NCBI GenBank assembly: GCA_031420365.1
Contig: JANOMP010000326.1
Coordinates: 1-16,164, forward strand
DNA length: 16,164 nucleotides
Reading direction: 5' to 3'
Origin: Leadbetterella sp031420365
GTDB taxonomy: Bacteria > Bacteroidota > Bacteroidia > Cytophagales > Spirosomataceae
The notes under the pieces are model-generated. The model was not told the DNA's origin and searched no databases. It worked only from the letters and a program-made list of their open reading frames with translations. Shown in pieces: positions 14,227 to 16,164 of this stretch. The number at the start of each line of letters is the position of its first letter. Within the stretch, counting starts at the first letter, position 1. The translations under genes and the position numbers were made by a program.

Positions 14227-15306
14227 TTAATCTTTAAATAATGATCCATTTGTTGTAGCTAGAAATTTTTCAAAAGGAATTTCTTCTTGCTTTAGAAAGC
14301 CTTTTAAAGGTAAAATTTTTTCTGCTACTAATTCTATTATTGCAGCCAAAGAAGCGGCAGTTGTCCATGATATTGCTCTCCATTTTTGGCCGTCAATTAT
14401 TAAAGGATGAAAAGCCCTATAGTATTCTTCTCGGTTTATCTTTTCATTTTTCCAACCTTCCACCACTGCATATACATAAACTACGTCTTCCTGCACCGGA
14501 GGTTTGGCATTTGTTAATATTTCTTCTAGCTGTTGCCTATTTTCTTTCATGATTAATTCATAAAGCAAAAATTTCATTAATTTTGCATGTCCTGGATACC
14601 GCATGGTTTTGTAGTTTAAAGTATCCACTTTCCCATTATAAGTTTCGCACATTGTACCTAAGCCGCCAGAAGTACTAAATGCTTCAAACTCTTCACCACC
14701 AATAAATATTTTTTCTACTCCATCCAAAGCTGGAACCATTTTCATTATTCCATTATGAATAACTTCACAATCATTAATGTATTCGTTAATTACGCCTGCC
14801 GGAGACCATGTGAACGAGTAACCTAGTAATCCATTTGGGAATTGTGGTAAGGCACCAACTCTAAGCTCTATATCTCTTAATTTGTCGAATCTTTTACATA
14901 AGTCAGCTCCAATTATGCCTATTAAACCAGGAGCTAATCCACATTGTGGAGCTAAAAGAGAATTTGCGGTTTCTGACAAAGCTCTTATGGCTTTTGTGGT
15001 AGGTACGTCTTCTGTTAAATCAAAATAATGAAGGTCGTTTTTATGAGCAATTTTTGCAATTTCTAAATTAAGATTATAAGGCATACAAGAAACCACTGCT
15101 TCAAAGTTAACCAATGTTTTTTCTAAGAATTCAATATCAGAACTGTCGCCTTGAATAATGGGAAAAGATAGTGGAATATCATAATGAGGTTTATTTTTAT
15201 CTAACCCTGTTACTTTAAATCTTTTGTTTAATAATATCCCAACCAATGAGCCTACTTTACCCATACCTATTACCAATATGGAAGAACCATCTATAAAGTT
15301 TTTCAT
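14227..15306 (-). CDS. Saccharopine dehydrogenase family oxidoreductase
   Basis: The 359-residue protein is an NAD(P)-dependent enzyme of the saccharopine dehydrogenase / lysine 6-dehydrogenase superfamily. The Rossmann dinucleotide motif GMGKVG is at 14-19 (G14, G16, G19), with an acidic residue, D36, at the end of the second strand (GLDKNK), which favours NAD(H). The family blocks PQCGLAPG (120-127), TWSPAGVINEY (166-176) and YKTMRYPGH (232-240) are present. The length fits lysine 6-dehydrogenase-like or short saccharopine reductases rather than the two-domain bifunctional enzyme; the substrate cannot be fixed from sequence, but lysine metabolism is the usual setting. It appears cytoplasmic and is transcribed alone, with a perfect palindrome 32 bases upstream of the start. 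Confidence 0.88.
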   Translation of the reverse strand: MKNFIDGSSILVIGMGKVGSLVGILLNKRFKVTGLDKNKPHYDIPLSFPIIQGDSSDIEFLEKTLVNFEAVVSCMPYNLNLEIAKIAHKNDLHYFDLTEDVPTTKAIRALSETANSLLAPQCGLAPGLIGIIGADLCKRFDKLRDIELRVGALPQFPNGLLGYSFTWSPAGVINEYINDCEVIHNGIMKMVPALDGVEKIFIGGEEFEAFSTSGGLGTMCETYNGKVDTLNYKTMRYPGHAKLMKFLLYELIMKENRQQLEEILTNAKPPVQEDVVYVYAVVEGWKNEKINREEYYRAFHPLIIDGQKWRAISWTTAASLAAIIELVAEKILPLKGFLKQEEIPFEKFLATTNGSLFKD

Positions 15307-15337
15307 AGTTTTTTTTAATTTAAGAAAGTAAAAAATT

Positions 15338-15358
15338 AGTTGAAAATAATTTTCAACT
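15338..15358 (-). promoter_or_regulatory. Perfect palindrome upstream of the saccharopine-dehydrogenase-like gene
   Basis: Arms agttgaaaat (15338-15347) and attttcaact (15349-15358) are exact inverted copies around a single central base. The element ends 32 bases before the start codon, where an operator or 5'-UTR hairpin would sit. The 10-1-10 shape fits a dimeric regulator site; the regulator is unknown. AT-rich composition makes chance palindromes less rare, but ten perfect pairs with mixed bases is notable. Confidence 0.4.
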
Positions 15359-15562
15359 TAAAAGTAAAAACTTATGATAAATCTGAAACAAGATAGCATG
15401 CACTTCTTCGTAAATATGCAAATCGTGCTATATAGATATGTAGAAGTTTAAACCCTTAAACAATTTATTAATTAAATATTGATTAAAGTAATAAATATTA
15501 TTGGATTTGAAAAGTTTAAATGTGGAAAAAAACAAAAAGTGCTTTAGTTTTTTTTTAATAAG

Positions 15563-15901
15563 TTAAACAGAAAAACTTTCACCACACCCACAAGTGCGAG
15601 AAGCATTTGGATTTTTAAATTGAAAACCTTTTCCATTCAGACCATCGGAGTAATCAAGCTGAGTACCAATAAGATACAAAAGGCTTTTTTTGTCTACAAA
15701 TATTTTTATTCCTTGGTCTTCAAAAGTGTGGTCGTTGGTTTGTTCCTGAGCATCGAAAGCCAAATCATACATTAGACCTGAGCATCCTCCACCTTCTACC
15801 GAAACCCTTATACCATAGCCATCGGTTTTTCCTTCTAATTGTTTTAATTCTAAAATTTTATTTTTTGCTTGTTCAGATACTGTTACCATAGCGTTAGACA
15901 T
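15563..15901 (-). CDS. A-type iron-sulfur cluster carrier (IscA/SufA/ErpA family)
   Basis: A-type carriers accept a nascent Fe-S cluster from a scaffold and pass it to apo-enzymes. The 112-residue protein is a complete HesB-like domain with the three conserved cysteines: C40 in GGGCSGL, and C104 and C106 in the C-terminal TCGCGESF. Other family features are YDLAFD (45-50), KIFVDKKSLLYL (66-77), LDYSDGLNGKGF (82-93) and FKNPNASRTCGCG. Whether it is closer to IscA, SufA or ErpA cannot be decided here, as no other isc or suf gene is in the window. The ATG at 15901 is used; M5 is an alternative start. It appears to be transcribed alone, and 256 non-coding bases follow it. Confidence 0.93.
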   Translation of the reverse strand: MSNAMVTVSEQAKNKILELKQLEGKTDGYGIRVSVEGGGCSGLMYDLAFDAQEQTNDHTFEDQGIKIFVDKKSLLYLIGTQLDYSDGLNGKGFQFKNPNASRTCGCGESFSV

Positions 15902-15982
15902 TATACTTTCTAATAAAACTTTATTTTATTTTTAAAAGTTTCATTCAAGTATTAATTAGTTAAAAAAAAATTGAATATACTC

Positions 15983-16010
15983 AAAAAAATCATTTCGTAG
16001 AAAATGATTT
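15983..16010 (-). terminator. Weak AT-rich hairpin with T run, minus strand
   Basis: Arms 15987-15995 (aaatcattt) and 16002-16010 (aaatgattt) pair over nine bases around a six-base loop; read on the minus strand they are followed by a run of seven T. It would end a minus-strand transcript coming from beyond the right edge. The stem has only one G-C pair, so it is weak and may be chance. Confidence 0.3.
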
Positions 16011-16083
16011 AGGTCTATTAAGCGTTTTATTTAGTGTCAGCAAGAAAACCCCTTCTTTTTTATTTTTAGTTAGCCGCATATAC

Positions 16084-16105
16084 ATTATATACAATTGTAT
16101 ATAAT
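16084..16105. repeat. Perfect 22-base palindrome followed by a T run
   Basis: The arms attatatacaa (16084-16094) and ttgtatataat (16095-16105) are exact inverted copies with no spacer. A T run (16105-16111) follows on the plus strand. Without a spacer or GC-rich stem it looks more like an operator for a dimeric regulator than a terminator. It lies about 180 bases upstream of the iron-sulfur carrier gene, so the target is uncertain. Confidence 0.4.
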
Positions 16106-16164
16106 TTTTTTGCTGGCTTTTTTCTTTGATTTGGGGTAAGTTTATATTTTTTTGAGATTTTTGT

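Noticed and set aside
14340..14552. Plus-strand open frame inside the saccharopine-dehydrogenase-like gene
   Set aside because: It is antisense to conserved family motifs and has no recognisable domain.

Overview
This window looks like chromosomal housekeeping DNA from a member of the Bacteroidota, probably from the Cytophagales/Flavobacteriales side. The evidence is strong AT-richness, A-rich leaders without Shine-Dalgarno sequences, exported proteins whose signal peptides end in FGQ or YGQ, a few TAnnTTTG promoter boxes, and gene families typical of the phylum (DUF2452, two-lipoyl-domain PDH E2, XRE regulators with an S24-like tail).

Layout. The left part (234-3439, + strand) holds the E2 subunit of pyruvate dehydrogenase with its own hairpin terminator, the HslV protease subunit and an XRE-type regulator. 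A minus-strand operon (5626 down to 3414) encodes a Rieske 2Fe-2S lipoprotein, the menaquinone enzyme MenE and an unrecognised protein; it converges on the regulator with a short 3' overlap. A long plus-strand run (5826-13647) follows: DUF2452, an EVE-domain protein, two exported proteins that look like ancient tandem paralogues, a TPR lipoprotein, ThrS and IF3. It ends in a very clean bidirectional-looking terminator directly after infC. The usual rpmI-rplT partners are absent there. In their place is about 0.55 kb with no intact gene, which reads as a decayed minus-strand gene. The right part (minus strand) holds a saccharopine-dehydrogenase-family oxidoreductase and an A-type iron-sulfur carrier, with two perfect palindromes in the flanking non-coding DNA.

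How it fits together. Most genes are core functions: carbon entry into the TCA cycle, proteolysis, menaquinone synthesis with a possible redox lipoprotein, translation (ThrS, IF3) and Fe-S assembly. I see no CRISPR array, insertion sequence, phage, tRNA or rRNA. The least explained items are the tandem exported pair with the TPR lipoprotein, the unrecognised partner of menE, the decayed gene after infC and the palindromes. I did not find a convincing new defence or mobile system.
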